Source of the DNA: Bdellovibrionales bacterium
GTDB taxonomy: Bacteria; Bdellovibrionota; Bdellovibrionia; Bdellovibrionales; JAMPXM01
Direction: 5' to 3'
NCBI GenBank assembly: GCA_016713885.1
Contig: JADJOF010000007.1
Coordinates: forward strand, 1-64,000
Length of the DNA stretch: 64,000 nt
The notes under the pieces were generated by a model. That model searched no databases. It was not told the DNA's origin and was given only the letters and a program-made list of their open reading frames with translations. Shown here one piece after another: positions 27,800 to 36,509 of the stretch. The position numbers were made by a program, and so were the translations under genes. How positions within the stretch are numbered: the stretch's first letter is position 1; each line of letters starts with the position of its first letter.

Positions 27800-28783
27800 A
27801 TGTTGAACCTTCCATCGCCCCGATACTTCCCAATCGAACGAGGTCTCTATGAGGTCGCCCCTGGCTTAAAGCCCCTGGGGACCTGTTCTAACGATTTTGA
27901 CAATGGTCCGTCAGACTCCGTGGTGTTTCAATTCGATGAGAGTTTCTTGGCGAAGCGCCTGGAAAAGCTCAGAGCTCGCACCGAGAACCTGGCCAAGTAC
28001 CATGCCATGGGCACCCTCCCAGCTGGCGTCACCTTGGCGGCGGTGAAGACTATTGTCGACCGTCTGACGACTGAGTGGCCTGGCTATTTTTCGTGGGAGC
28101 CGGTGGGACGAATCCTCCGTTGCGATCTAACCGGCGAAAGCCTGGAGTTCAGCCCAACAGGCGAGCTTCTGAATGGCCATGAAAGCTCTGTGCAACCGCC
28201 CTATCTCAACGCCTTTGACGCCCTGGCCTGTCAAATCCCCGAAGATTGCGCCCTGCTCTTAGAGGGCGACGGCCTTGGAAAAACCGCCATGCTTCACGTT
28301 TGCTCGCCCAGTCACTGGGCGCCAGAAGAGAAACTCGGGCTTAGCTTCTTAGAGCTGCACGGCCCGGTTCCCCACTTCGAGAGAATCGCAAAGGCTCTTC
28401 CGGCCATTGTCGACGCGATGGTGAATAAGGGACCGTTTGTAAGATTTGTTTGGAGTTTTGTAACCGACACCCGACTGAATCACCACCCGGTGCCACCACC
28501 GGGGATAGAACCTGCCTCATGGACTGGGCGATCGTTCAACCCGACTCTCGAGGTACCGTTCTATTTACGCATTGAACGCCAAACGACTGTGCCGGTACCC
28601 GAAGCTCATGCCTCTTTGTTTTTTATCGGACTTTCCTTTCTCAGTGGAGCCGAAATCAAAGCCAGTGATAGGTTTAGAACGCAGTTGATCTCGGCCCTTC
28701 ACTCAATGTCTCCGGATGCTCGTCGCTACAAAGGCGTTGAGCACTGTTTTGACGATCTCGTTGGATGGCTCGAGTCTCGATGA
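27800..28783 (+). CDS. DUF3445 / haem-dependent oxidative N-demethylase-like protein
   Basis: A 327-residue soluble protein. The block CSPSHWAPEEKLGLSFLELHGPVP (about residues 169-192) is the hallmark of the DUF3445 family, members of which include the haem-dependent oxidative N-demethylase of methylamine-type substrates. Other conserved points are a WEPVGRILRCDLTGESL-like central strand region and LRIERQTTVPVPE near the C-terminus. I recognise the family from these blocks; the substrate is not known. The stop overlaps the ABC exporter start by 3 bases (ATGA), so the two are coupled. Confidence 0.75.
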   Translation: MLNLPSPRYFPIERGLYEVAPGLKPLGTCSNDFDNGPSDSVVFQFDESFLAKRLEKLRARTENLAKYHAMGTLPAGVTLAAVKTIVDRLTTEWPGYFSWEPVGRILRCDLTGESLEFSPTGELLNGHESSVQPPYLNAFDALACQIPEDCALLLEGDGLGKTAMLHVCSPSHWAPEEKLGLSFLELHGPVPHFERIAKALPAIVDAMVNKGPFVRFVWSFVTDTRLNHHPVPPPGIEPASWTGRSFNPTLEVPFYLRIERQTTVPVPEAHASLFFIGLSFLSGAEIKASDRFRTQLISALHSMSPDARRYKGVEHCFDDLVGWLESR

Positions 28784-30609
28784 AAAAAGAAAGCAGGCAA
28801 ATGCAGCAAGATCAGTCTCTTCAGACCCTTAAGAAAATGACACCGTATCTTTGGCCGAAAAATAGAACGGATCTTAAGATTCGCGTCGTTATCGCCATGA
28901 TCTCGCTCTTGCTTGCAAAAGGCGTCAACGTCGCTGTTCCATTTTTTTTGAAAGCGGCAATCGATAAACTCGGCCTCGTTGCCAGCGGCGAAAAGGCCCT
29001 GTTCGGAGCGGCCCTCGGTTTAACTGTGGCCTATGCGTTGGCGCGGATCGGGCAGCAGGCGTTTTCGGAATTTCGTGACTTTATTTTTGCCCGCGTGACC
29101 CAGCACACCCAGCGAACCATTGGTCTTGAAACATTTGAGCATCTGCACGCTCTCTCACTGGCCTTTCACCTCGATCGACAAACCGGCGGCCTCAGTCGCG
29201 TGATCGAACGCGGGACCCGAGGTATTCAAACAGTCCTGCAGTTCATGCTCTTCAATATCCTGCCGACGATCGCAGAAGTGGCCATTGTGACCGTCGTGCT
29301 GTACCTGACATTCGGGTGGAACTTTGCGCTCATCACAATTGGAACCATCGTCGTGTACGTCGTCTTCACTATCGCCGTGACCAACTGGCGAGTGCAGTTC
29401 AGAAAAGACATGATGCAAAGAGATACTGAAGCCAACACCAAGGCGGTCGACAGTCTTTTAAACTTTGAGACGGTAAAATACTTCACCAACGAGGACCACG
29501 AGCGTCGGCGGTTTGATGTTGCCCTTGAAGGTTACGAGCGCGCGGCCATTCAAAGCCAGACGAGCCTCTCGATGCTCAACTGCGGCCAAGGTTTGATTAT
29601 CGCGGTGGGGCTTGTCGGCGTGATGGCGCTCGCCGCTTTCGGCGTTCAGGATGGAACCATGACGGTTGGCGACTTTGTCGCGGTCAACACGTTCCTCATT
29701 CAGCTTTACCTTCCGCTCAACATTCTTGGCTTTGCCTATCGCGAAACCACGCAAAGTCTCGTCGAAATGGAAAAAATGTTTGAGCTACTTTCTGTCGATC
29801 GCGACATCAAGGATAAGCCAGGTGCGAACGATCTCGAGCTCGCGCGCGGAACTGTCGAATTTTCGAACGTCAGCTTTGCGTATAGTTCGGATCGACCGAT
29901 TTTAAAGCATGTGAGCTTCACGGTTACAGCCGGCAAAACAGTGGCGATCGTCGGCCCTTCCGGTGCTGGCAAATCGACGCTCTCACGACTTCTGTTCCGT
30001 TTTTACGATCCGACCGGCGGCGCCATTCGTATCGACGGTCAAGACTTACGTGACGTCACGCAAACCAGTGTGCGTCGAGCAATCGGCATTGTTCCACAAG
30101 ACACCGTTCTTTTTAACGATACGATTGGCTACAATATTCGCTACGGGCGACCGAAGGCAGACGATGCTGCAGTTCACGAAGCGGCAAACCTGGCTCAGAT
30201 CGGTGGCTTTATTGAGCGGTTACCGAAAAAATATGATGCCCTTGTGGGCGAACGCGGATTGAAGCTCTCGGGCGGAGAAAAACAACGCGTCGCTATTGCG
30301 CGAACAATTTTGAAGAATCCACGGATTCTTGTTTTCGATGAGGCGACATCAGCTCTCGATTCTGCGACAGAGCAAAGCATCCAGCAGTCGTTGCGCGATG
30401 TCTCAAAGAACCGGACGACATTGGTCATTGCGCACCGGCTTTCGACGGTCGTCGACGCCGATGAGATTATCGTACTTAAAAATGGTGAGATCGCGGAACG
30501 AGGGCGCCACGAGGACCTGCTGCGTGCAGCTGGTGAATATGCTCGGATGTGGCGCCTTCAGGCGGAAGCGCAGGATGCCAGGTTGAGATTGGCGCATTTA
30601 GAGGAGTGA
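28780..30609 (+). CDS. Atm1/HMT1-type ABC exporter, permease fused to ATPase
   Basis: Half-transporter of about 609 residues. Six membrane segments in the first ~320 residues (including NVAVPFFLKAAIDKLG and the NFETVKYFTNEDHE signature of Atm1-type transporters), then a nucleotide-binding domain with Walker A GPSGAGKST (about 390), signature LSGGEKQRVAIAR (about 496) and Walker B ILVFDEATSALD (about 515). The ATM1/ABCB7 subfamily exports glutathione- or sulfur-linked compounds used for Fe-S assembly or heavy-metal tolerance. I chose ATG 28780 because it forms an ATGA overlap with the upstream gene; ATG 28765 is an alternative. Confidence 0.88.
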   Translation: MKKESRQMQQDQSLQTLKKMTPYLWPKNRTDLKIRVVIAMISLLLAKGVNVAVPFFLKAAIDKLGLVASGEKALFGAALGLTVAYALARIGQQAFSEFRDFIFARVTQHTQRTIGLETFEHLHALSLAFHLDRQTGGLSRVIERGTRGIQTVLQFMLFNILPTIAEVAIVTVVLYLTFGWNFALITIGTIVVYVVFTIAVTNWRVQFRKDMMQRDTEANTKAVDSLLNFETVKYFTNEDHERRRFDVALEGYERAAIQSQTSLSMLNCGQGLIIAVGLVGVMALAAFGVQDGTMTVGDFVAVNTFLIQLYLPLNILGFAYRETTQSLVEMEKMFELLSVDRDIKDKPGANDLELARGTVEFSNVSFAYSSDRPILKHVSFTVTAGKTVAIVGPSGAGKSTLSRLLFRFYDPTGGAIRIDGQDLRDVTQTSVRRAIGIVPQDTVLFNDTIGYNIRYGRPKADDAAVHEAANLAQIGGFIERLPKKYDALVGERGLKLSGGEKQRVAIARTILKNPRILVFDEATSALDSATEQSIQQSLRDVSKNRTTLVIAHRLSTVVDADEIIVLKNGEIAERGRHEDLLRAAGEYARMWRLQAEAQDARLRLAHLEE

Positions 30610-30673
30610 CTTTTTATTGCGAATGGATCGCAATACTTGCCAAGCCCGGCAAAAAGACAGAGAACATGGAACT

Positions 30674-31747
30674 ATGAAGATTTTCATTTCTGCTCTATTT
30701 GTAACTCTACTCCTCTACAGGACGGCGGCTTTTGCTGCCGATCTTGGAGGATTGCAAGTCTTTGGCGCACTTGATTTGGCTTCTGAACTTGGAATCGAGA
30801 ATCCGACTCCCGACGGTGGTCGCCTTAAAGTCCGGAGTTTTGAAGTGGCCGTCTCAGGCCCAGTCGATCCTCTCTTTGATGCCCTTATCAATATCGCGGG
30901 CCACGATGAGAGCGGCACAATCGAGGTGGAACTTCACGAAGCTGTGATTTCAAGTAGCCGTCTCGTTCCTGGAGTCCGTCTTCGCGCTGGACGTTTTCTT
31001 CTTGGCATCGGCCGGCTCAATCAATTTCACTCCCACGACTGGCCATTTTTCTCTGCGCCCAAAATGCAGAGCCTCTTCTTTGCAGAAGAGGCCGTCACCG
31101 ATTCGGGTGTTGAGGTCGGTTACCTGCTTCCGTGGGACACCGGTGTTCCGATCGATATTGTTGCCGGAGCAACCAATGGATGGAGCTACGGCCACACCCA
31201 TACCGGAGGCCAGCGCCCGCTCACGCCCACGCATTACCTCCATCCGAGCGTCTTTATCGAGGGGGATTCTCCTGGAGTTGGAACTCAGCTGGGGCTCAAC
31301 TACCTTGGGCGCACAGACGCCGACAGTCTGCGGCTGCAGCTCACAGGTATTGATTTGACTCATAAACGTCGAACGGGAAAGCGGCTCGATTTTCTTTTAC
31401 AAGCCGAGGTTTTTCATCGTCTGCGTGCCAAGGCAACATTGGACAACATGGAAGATGTCGCGGGCTATCTCTATTCAGAGTGGGCGCTCGACGACACGTG
31501 GAGTGCCGGTGTTCGCGCCGACGTTTACTCAGATCTTAGTCTAAAATTCGGTACCGGTGACGCGCGCAAAAACCTCGACTATGGATTTGTACCGGTGCTG
31601 ACCTATCGACCCTCTGAGTTTTCACGACTCCAATTCTCTTACTCTCTGCAAACCGAAACAAAAGAGGGCGATCAAAATCGAAATGAACAAGTTGTTTTTA
31701 TCCAACTGGTGTCGATGATTGGAGCCCATCCTGCCCATGACTTCTAG
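30674..31747 (+). CDS. Outer-membrane porin-like protein in metal-transport operon
   Basis: The ATG at 30674 gives 357 residues with a Sec signal peptide (cleavage near AFA, about residue 22). The mature part has the alternating-strand pattern of a beta-barrel: short amphipathic strands such as RLKVRSFEVAVSG, RLRAGRFLLGIGRLN, SAGVRADVYSDLSL and SRLQFSYSLQTETK. A His-rich loop (YGHTHTGGQRPLTPTHYLH, about residues 178-196) could bind metal. It overlaps the ABC ATPase start by 11 bases, and the order barrel-ATPase-permease suggests it admits the metal imported by the ABC system. Confidence 0.7.
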   Translation: MKIFISALFVTLLLYRTAAFAADLGGLQVFGALDLASELGIENPTPDGGRLKVRSFEVAVSGPVDPLFDALINIAGHDESGTIEVELHEAVISSSRLVPGVRLRAGRFLLGIGRLNQFHSHDWPFFSAPKMQSLFFAEEAVTDSGVEVGYLLPWDTGVPIDIVAGATNGWSYGHTHTGGQRPLTPTHYLHPSVFIEGDSPGVGTQLGLNYLGRTDADSLRLQLTGIDLTHKRRTGKRLDFLLQAEVFHRLRAKATLDNMEDVAGYLYSEWALDDTWSAGVRADVYSDLSLKFGTGDARKNLDYGFVPVLTYRPSEFSRLQFSYSLQTETKEGDQNRNEQVVFIQLVSMIGAHPAHDF

Positions 31748-32309
31748 TCCACTTTTACTGCTTGCACAGGCTCAGGCTCTATATCCGCAGACGAAGCTGC
31801 CCCTTCACCGGCCAGTGGATCTTTCACTTAATGAAGGCGAAATCGGGATTTTGTTTGGGGAAAATGGCGCTGGCAAATCTTCGCTCTTGGATCGTATCGT
31901 CTTTGGAAAGCGAACCTATACGGGGCACATTCACGTCAATCGCCAGAACATCGCCTATTTGCCGCAGATGACAGTCGCTGAGTTTCAAATTCCTCTCCGT
32001 CTCGACGAACTGTCCGTTTGGAACGGAACAGTTCCGACAGTGCCATCAACTCGCCTCTGGAACTCCGCCAGCGGGGGCGAAAAGCAGATGGCTCTTTTGG
32101 AGATGGTTCTCGCTCATCACTCTGGTGACGGAGTTCTGGTTCTTGATGAGCCCACCAATCACCTCGCTCCGACAGCGAAGGCCGAACTCGAGGCCCGCGT
32201 TCTTCGGTGGCTACGAGAGACTTCGGGACGCGCCGTTCTGATTGTGTCGCATGATCCTGATCTCTTTTCAAACGAGCGCACGTCCTCATTCGAGGTGCTT
32301 CGGGCATGA
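31737..32309 (+). CDS. ABC transporter ATP-binding protein, probable Zn/Mn uptake
   Basis: A short 190-residue ATPase. Walker A GENGAGKSS (about residue 38), a signature reading SASGGEKQ, Walker B VLVLDEPTNHL (about 135-145) and switch His in VSHDPD. ATG 31737 lies within the 3' end of the barrel-protein gene. The stop overlaps the permease start (ATGA), as in metal-uptake operons. The substrate is inferred from the permease family. Confidence 0.8.
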   Translation: MTSSPLLLLAQAQALYPQTKLPLHRPVDLSLNEGEIGILFGENGAGKSSLLDRIVFGKRTYTGHIHVNRQNIAYLPQMTVAEFQIPLRLDELSVWNGTVPTVPSTRLWNSASGGEKQMALLEMVLAHHSGDGVLVLDEPTNHLAPTAKAELEARVLRWLRETSGRAVLIVSHDPDLFSNERTSSFEVLRA

Positions 32310-33130
32310 TCGAGCTCCTCAGCCTATACCTCTGGCCACTTTTGAGTGCGCTGATGCTGGCGGCAGCGCTCAGCCTCACCGGAACACAACTCGTCGCACG
32401 CGAGTGGAGCGTTCGCAGTCTTGTCGTCGCACAAAGTTCGACCGTTGGTGTCCTCTTTGGCATCGCTCTCACTTTTCTATTTGAACCGCACCCTCTTTGG
32501 TCCTTTGTCATCGTCACTAGCGCCGGAACGATCTTTTCACTTCTGATCGCCATTCTTCTTGGCATCGAACACTTTGGCCTAAAGCGGCCCCAGACGTTAC
32601 TCACCGTGTTTGTTGTTCTCTCGGCAATCGCAGCGATCTTCACAGCACTCATTCCGAAGCTTGAAGCCAACATGAGCGCGGTTTATGCAGGTGACATCAC
32701 GACGCTCTCAAATCTTGAGGCCCGTTTACACCTCGCCTTCGGTCTTGGGATCACGGCTTATCTTTGGAAGAACTGGTCACAGCTCTCGCAGTCCGCATTT
32801 CGCAATATCGTGCTCGGCACTCCCGAAAGCAGTTTTGTGATCAAGGCCTTCACGCTTTCGACGATGCTTCTGGTTGTGCTCGGCGTACAAGGACTCGGAC
32901 TGAGCTTTGTCCTCGCCTGTCTGTTCTTGCCGACGTCCCTAACGGCTGGAACAGATCGAAGCCTGCGGCAGCATCAAATTCACGTCGTCTTGATCGCTTC
33001 AATTGGTACTTTTTTAGGCTTTTTAGTCTCGCTTGCCGATACACGGCTGCCGACGACGGCTGTCATCGTATTGGCTCAGCTTGTCATTGGATATGGTATC
33101 CGGCTTATATCCACGTGGACTCGATCTTGA
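32306..33130 (+). CDS. ABC-3 family metal permease (ZnuB-like)
   Basis: A 274-residue protein with about eight hydrophobic segments and the ABC-3 family pattern: an N-terminal SALMLAAALSLTGTQLVAREWSVRSLVVAQ region, a central VVLSAIAAIFTALIP and the late block LGVQGLGLSFVLACLFLPTS, where small residues precede the conserved Pro. Members import zinc, manganese or iron. No substrate-binding lipoprotein gene is present next to it; it must be encoded elsewhere. Last gene of the operon. Confidence 0.8.
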   Translation: MIELLSLYLWPLLSALMLAAALSLTGTQLVAREWSVRSLVVAQSSTVGVLFGIALTFLFEPHPLWSFVIVTSAGTIFSLLIAILLGIEHFGLKRPQTLLTVFVVLSAIAAIFTALIPKLEANMSAVYAGDITTLSNLEARLHLAFGLGITAYLWKNWSQLSQSAFRNIVLGTPESSFVIKAFTLSTMLLVVLGVQGLGLSFVLACLFLPTSLTAGTDRSLRQHQIHVVLIASIGTFLGFLVSLADTRLPTTAVIVLAQLVIGYGIRLISTWTRS

Positions 33131-33166
33131 CGGGCCGGAGCTCCAGCGCTAAGACTGAAGCTCCTT

Positions 33167-33242
33167 GATCGCGTGGCGCAGTTGGTAGCGCGTTTCCTTG
33201 ACATGGAAAAGGTCACAGGTTCGAGTCCTGCAGCGACCACCA
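33167..33242 (+). tRNA. tRNA-Val (anticodon GAC)
   Basis: Cloverleaf of 76 bases with encoded CCA (33240-33242). D stem GCGC/GCGC, anticodon stem TTTCC/GGAAA around loop TTGACAT with anticodon GAC, T loop TTCGAGT. Position 2 against 71, 7 against 66 and 49 against 65 do not pair, which is unusual; the anticodon and loop sequences are otherwise normal. Confidence 0.85.
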
Positions 33243-33246
33243 ATTT

Positions 33247-33693
33247 TTATTTTTTTGATTCGAGATCGTTGCAGACGATTTTTGCTTCTTTCTTCCAAAA
33301 TCCAAGAAGGCCTTTGACCTGACCGTCAATTGAAATCGAACGCACACCACCCGCAGAATCAAGATCGATATCAACCTGGCCGCGAGTAACGCCGTGATCG
33401 TTCTGATGTTCACTGCATGAAATCATAATACGAGTTCCACCTGCTCCCGATAGTGAGTGAATCTCGATAACATCTTGTGAACAGTAGGCAAAGTCGGCTG
33501 ACTTCAAATCCTTCGTCACACCAATAGTGAGACTCGTCTCTCCGTCTTTTTGAACATAGTAGAGCGTACCATTTGCTGTATTTTCAGCGATAACCGAGCA
33601 GCCGCTGTCATTGACGTATTTCGCTTCGGCCGAGTGAGCAATTGACCCGGCACCGACAACACACGCGATCGCCATTAAAACCTGTTTTTTCAT
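33247..33693 (-). CDS. Small secreted protein
   Basis: A 148-residue protein with a Sec signal peptide (MKKQVLMAIACVVGAGSIAHSAEA) and a beta-rich mature part of about 124 residues with four Cys residues (about residues 32, 71, 93 and 141) that could form two disulfides. The start ATG has AGGAG upstream (GAGGAGATTTG). It ends 5 bases from the tRNA-Val 3' end on the opposite strand. No family recognised. Confidence 0.65.
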   Translation of the reverse strand: MKKQVLMAIACVVGAGSIAHSAEAKYVNDSGCSVIAENTANGTLYYVQKDGETSLTIGVTKDLKSADFAYCSQDVIEIHSLSGAGGTRIMISCSEHQNDHGVTRGQVDIDLDSAGGVRSISIDGQVKGLLGFWKKEAKIVCNDLESKK

Positions 33694-33906
33694 TCAAATC
33701 TCCTCTCGTATCCATGTGTGCACATGGGATAATTGATGATTCGGCTGACGCACACCACTCTAGACGCAAAGTCTGTACCCTCTTTTGGGCTATCTAAAAC
33801 CAGTCCAGTCAAACGAGGGCCTATGTCGTTCTTGCGCAGGCATAGACCGGTGACATTTTATGGCTGGACGACAGGCGTTGTGACATTTTTCGGCCTACGT
33901 CATGCC

Positions 33907-33927
33907 CTCTCCGGCTTTTAGCGGGGT
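33907..33927. repeat. Left terminal inverted repeat of ISL3-type element
   Basis: A 21-base sequence (begins CTCTCCGG, ends GCGGGGT) that is the exact reverse complement of 35335-35355. It contains the transposase stop codon (33918-33920). I see no direct repeat of the target outside the two ends. Confidence 0.85.
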
Positions 33928-35243
33928 GCGGGAACTTTGTAGAAGAATTCGTCAGTGTTTATCGACAGATGGTTCAGATAGCCGCATCGCTGAAGGATCT
34001 TTCGGCAATACGAAGTGGGATTCGTGTAGCCGTAGCCCATTCGCCTTAAAACTTTGATCTTGTTGTTGAGACCTTCGGCGACAGCGGTTGTCAGTCTTGA
34101 AGTGATGTAGGCCTCAATGTTCCGACGATATTTTCGAATCGTTTTGCGAATTTTAGAAATGGCTCAAGTTTCGATTCTCTGACAACTCGGTACCAGGTTG
34201 TCAGCGTCTCTCGGAAGCCTTTGATCGTCTTCTTGTCGAGTGCTTTGTGAAAGTATTCGACGAGTAGCATCGCGGTGTGGATCGGCTCATTGATTCTCCG
34301 AAGTTTGTCGACAAGTTTCTGCTCGGACTTCGATAGGTCCTTCTCTCTGGCAACGAGGATAAATCTTCGGTGTGGCTCGAGCATATCGCGACTGACTTTG
34401 TCGTTCGTTTCTTTGGCTTTTTTGAATTCAAATCGACGAACTTTATCGAAGGCTTCGTTCACTTTCTGTGCAAGATGGAATCGATCAACGCAAACTTTGG
34501 CGTTCGGGCACTCGCGTTCAATCGCCGCAATAAAGGGTTCATGCATGTCGACAGCGAAGTGTTCAACCGACATTTTTGCGCCGTCGACAGCACCCTCAAG
34601 GCACCAGTCAATGCCGCAGAATCCCGTCCTATGGCGTTAAATAGGACTTTCCCTTCCTTTGGCGCGACAAGATTTGTGACAAATTCTGGACGCCAACGTT
34701 TCGCAAAAAGTCCGACTCGGTTTTTAACGGCGATCGTTCGAAAGTGAACTTCGTCGGCCGCAAGGTACGAAACATCGAGGCCGTCTGGCATGCGCAGATG
34801 CTGCATCATCACTGCCATGCGATATTGGTCGAGATCCCACATTGCCTTTGATCCCATGTCGAGAATACGCCCGACAGCTTCACATGTGATCTCTTCCATG
34901 AGTCGACCTGCGACTTCGGCAAGGCCGCAGGTCATTGAGCTGAACTTTGGATGGATCCAGTCGACATCGGCGACAGCTGTGCGGTCACAATTGTCGCAGT
35001 ACCCCCGAAGCTGCATGAACTTAACCGTCACATGCTGAAAAACACCAAGCGGCGGCGCACGAAGGATTTTGAGATCCCATTCTTTAACAGTTGAAAATTG
35101 CTCGCCGCACAATCGGCAAAAGCAGCTCTCCCGATTTTGCTGAACTTTGACTTCGATTTTGTGCAGTTTTTGAAGACCTTAAGGTCGATAATTTTGACGT
35201 CTTGAAGACCTAAAAACGTGATGATAGTCTGCCTGAAGTCCAT
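33918..35243 (-). pseudogene. ISL3-family transposase, three frameshifts
   Basis: Restored length 442 residues from ATG 35243 to TAA 33918. N-terminal zinc-ribbon with CxCxxC (CFCRLC) and CDNC, then the DDE_Tnp_ISL3 domain, e.g. SYLAADEVHFRT, HFAVDMHEPFIAAIEREC and a C-terminal LTTAVAEGLNNKIKVLRRMG typical of the family. Three single-base losses break it: in the T run at 35167-35171, near 34587-34591 and in the T run at 34151-34154. Each correction joins the blocks without a gap. Other genes in the window have the same kind of break, so it may be intact in the cell. Confidence 0.85.
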
Positions 35244-35320
35244 CCTTGGGTGCTCCTGCAAAGAGATTTAGTGTCGTGACCAAATCAAATCACAGGACCA
35301 AGTGATGGACTATTTTCATT

Positions 35321-36474
35321 TCACGACGTCTTTGACCCCGCTAAAAGCCGGAGAGCCCCGGTCCGATCATCAGTGGAAACACTGCTTTGCACAACGTCGA
35401 CATCTCGACGTGGCGAGGCCGCCACACTGAAAAGAGGATAGCCAATTCTAAAAAAGATCCCGGGCGCAATACCATCAATTCCGAGATCGAGCTGAAGCCG
35501 ATCACGACTTTTCTGTGCACGCCGAACATCGGAACGACCAAGTATCGTCCGCTCAGGATCGGCAAAGTGATTGACGAGGATCAAGTTCACCGCAAAAGGC
35601 TGAAGGCTCACGCCGTTCTGCTCGAGAATCAACCATATCCGCTGAAAGGCGCGCCCCACTTCAATCCAACCCTCGGCTTGGCTAAGTCCTGGTTGAATCG
35701 GCGTTTTGAGTCCAAGATAGAAAATATGACTCGACCGACGCAGTGGTCGACGCACTGATTGATACAACGAGAGGCCATGAACAAGACGACTGTGTATGAA
35801 GAAGGGATGACGCTTTGTAATCTCAACGCGATCCTTAATATTTTTGAAAGCCCTAAGGTATCCTCTGGAAGCCCAGTCATTCGCTTTGGTTCATCGCCTC
35901 GCCAATAGACTTCGTCGAGCAGATCAGAAAAGAGCACTTTGCTTCCCATGCGAAGCAAAGTCATATCTTCAATGAAGCGAATGACTTTGTCAGATGAGGC
36001 CGTGAGGTCGATCAAATCAAGTTCAGGCAAAAGAGCCTGACGCGCTTTTTTTATGACAAAGTCCGGAACACGCTGATCTTTGTATGGAAAGCGATTCGTA
36101 CGCCGCGATTGAAGCGTCGAAGTCTCTATTGTCGAGCGAGCAAGGGGCGACGGCTTGAATTTCAAATGAATGACCGTGCCCCAGAGGTCGGCTCCCGCAA
36201 CAACCTGAACCGACTCGACCGTATATCCCAACGAGCCACCAACCTCTTCGAGGCAGGTCGTAAAACATCCCAACGAGGCAACCGCTCCAGCTCCCGTCGT
36301 GTCGGCAGCGGACTTTTTCCCATCGAGAGTTGGAATAGAAATATGAAACTCAAAGCCGCCTTCCGTCATTCTGACAGCAACCTGCCAAAGCTGTTGGTTA
36401 CCGCCAGACGCGGCCCATTTTGCACTATCAAGCCACTTCGCTATGAGACGATCTGCAGCACTTTGATCCATCAC
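35321..36474 (-). CDS. Nitroreductase-like protein, one frameshift, 3' end in insertion sequence
   Basis: About 384 codons when one base is added in the T run 35841-35845; the uncorrected frame ends at 35629. The N-terminal region (SAKWAASGGNQQLWQV) and the RRTNRFPYKDQRVPD block resemble the FMN-binding nitroreductase fold (Acg/SagB-like members), and the restored C-terminal part (GRAFQRIWLILEQNGVSLQPF, FFRIGYPLFS) matches its helices. The frame continues through the insertion-sequence repeat to a stop at 35321, so the native 3' end may have been replaced. Divergent from the AraC gene at 36510. Confidence 0.6.
35335..35355. repeat. Right terminal inverted repeat of ISL3-type element
   Basis: Exact reverse complement of 33907-33927. 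It lies inside the reading frame of the nitroreductase-like gene, so the insertion sequence supplies the last 10 or so codons of that frame. Confidence 0.85.
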
Positions 36475-36509
36475 TCCGTCAGCATAGAGGGCTGCGGCAA
36501 AACCGTGAT

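Larger units (their letters stand above)
33907..35355 (-). mobile_element. ISL3-family insertion sequence, about 1.45 kb
   Basis: Bounded by perfect 21-bp inverted repeats and filled by one transposase gene on the minus strand. The transposase type (N-terminal zinc finger, DDE catalytic domain) assigns it to the ISL3 family. The element's right end abuts the 3' end of the nitroreductase-like gene. An expected 8-bp target duplication is not visible, so one flank may have been rearranged after insertion. Confidence 0.85.

Noticed and set aside
35321..35767. Separate small gene downstream of the nitroreductase-like gene
   Set aside because: It is the continuation of that gene after a single-base loss at 35841-35845, not an independent gene.
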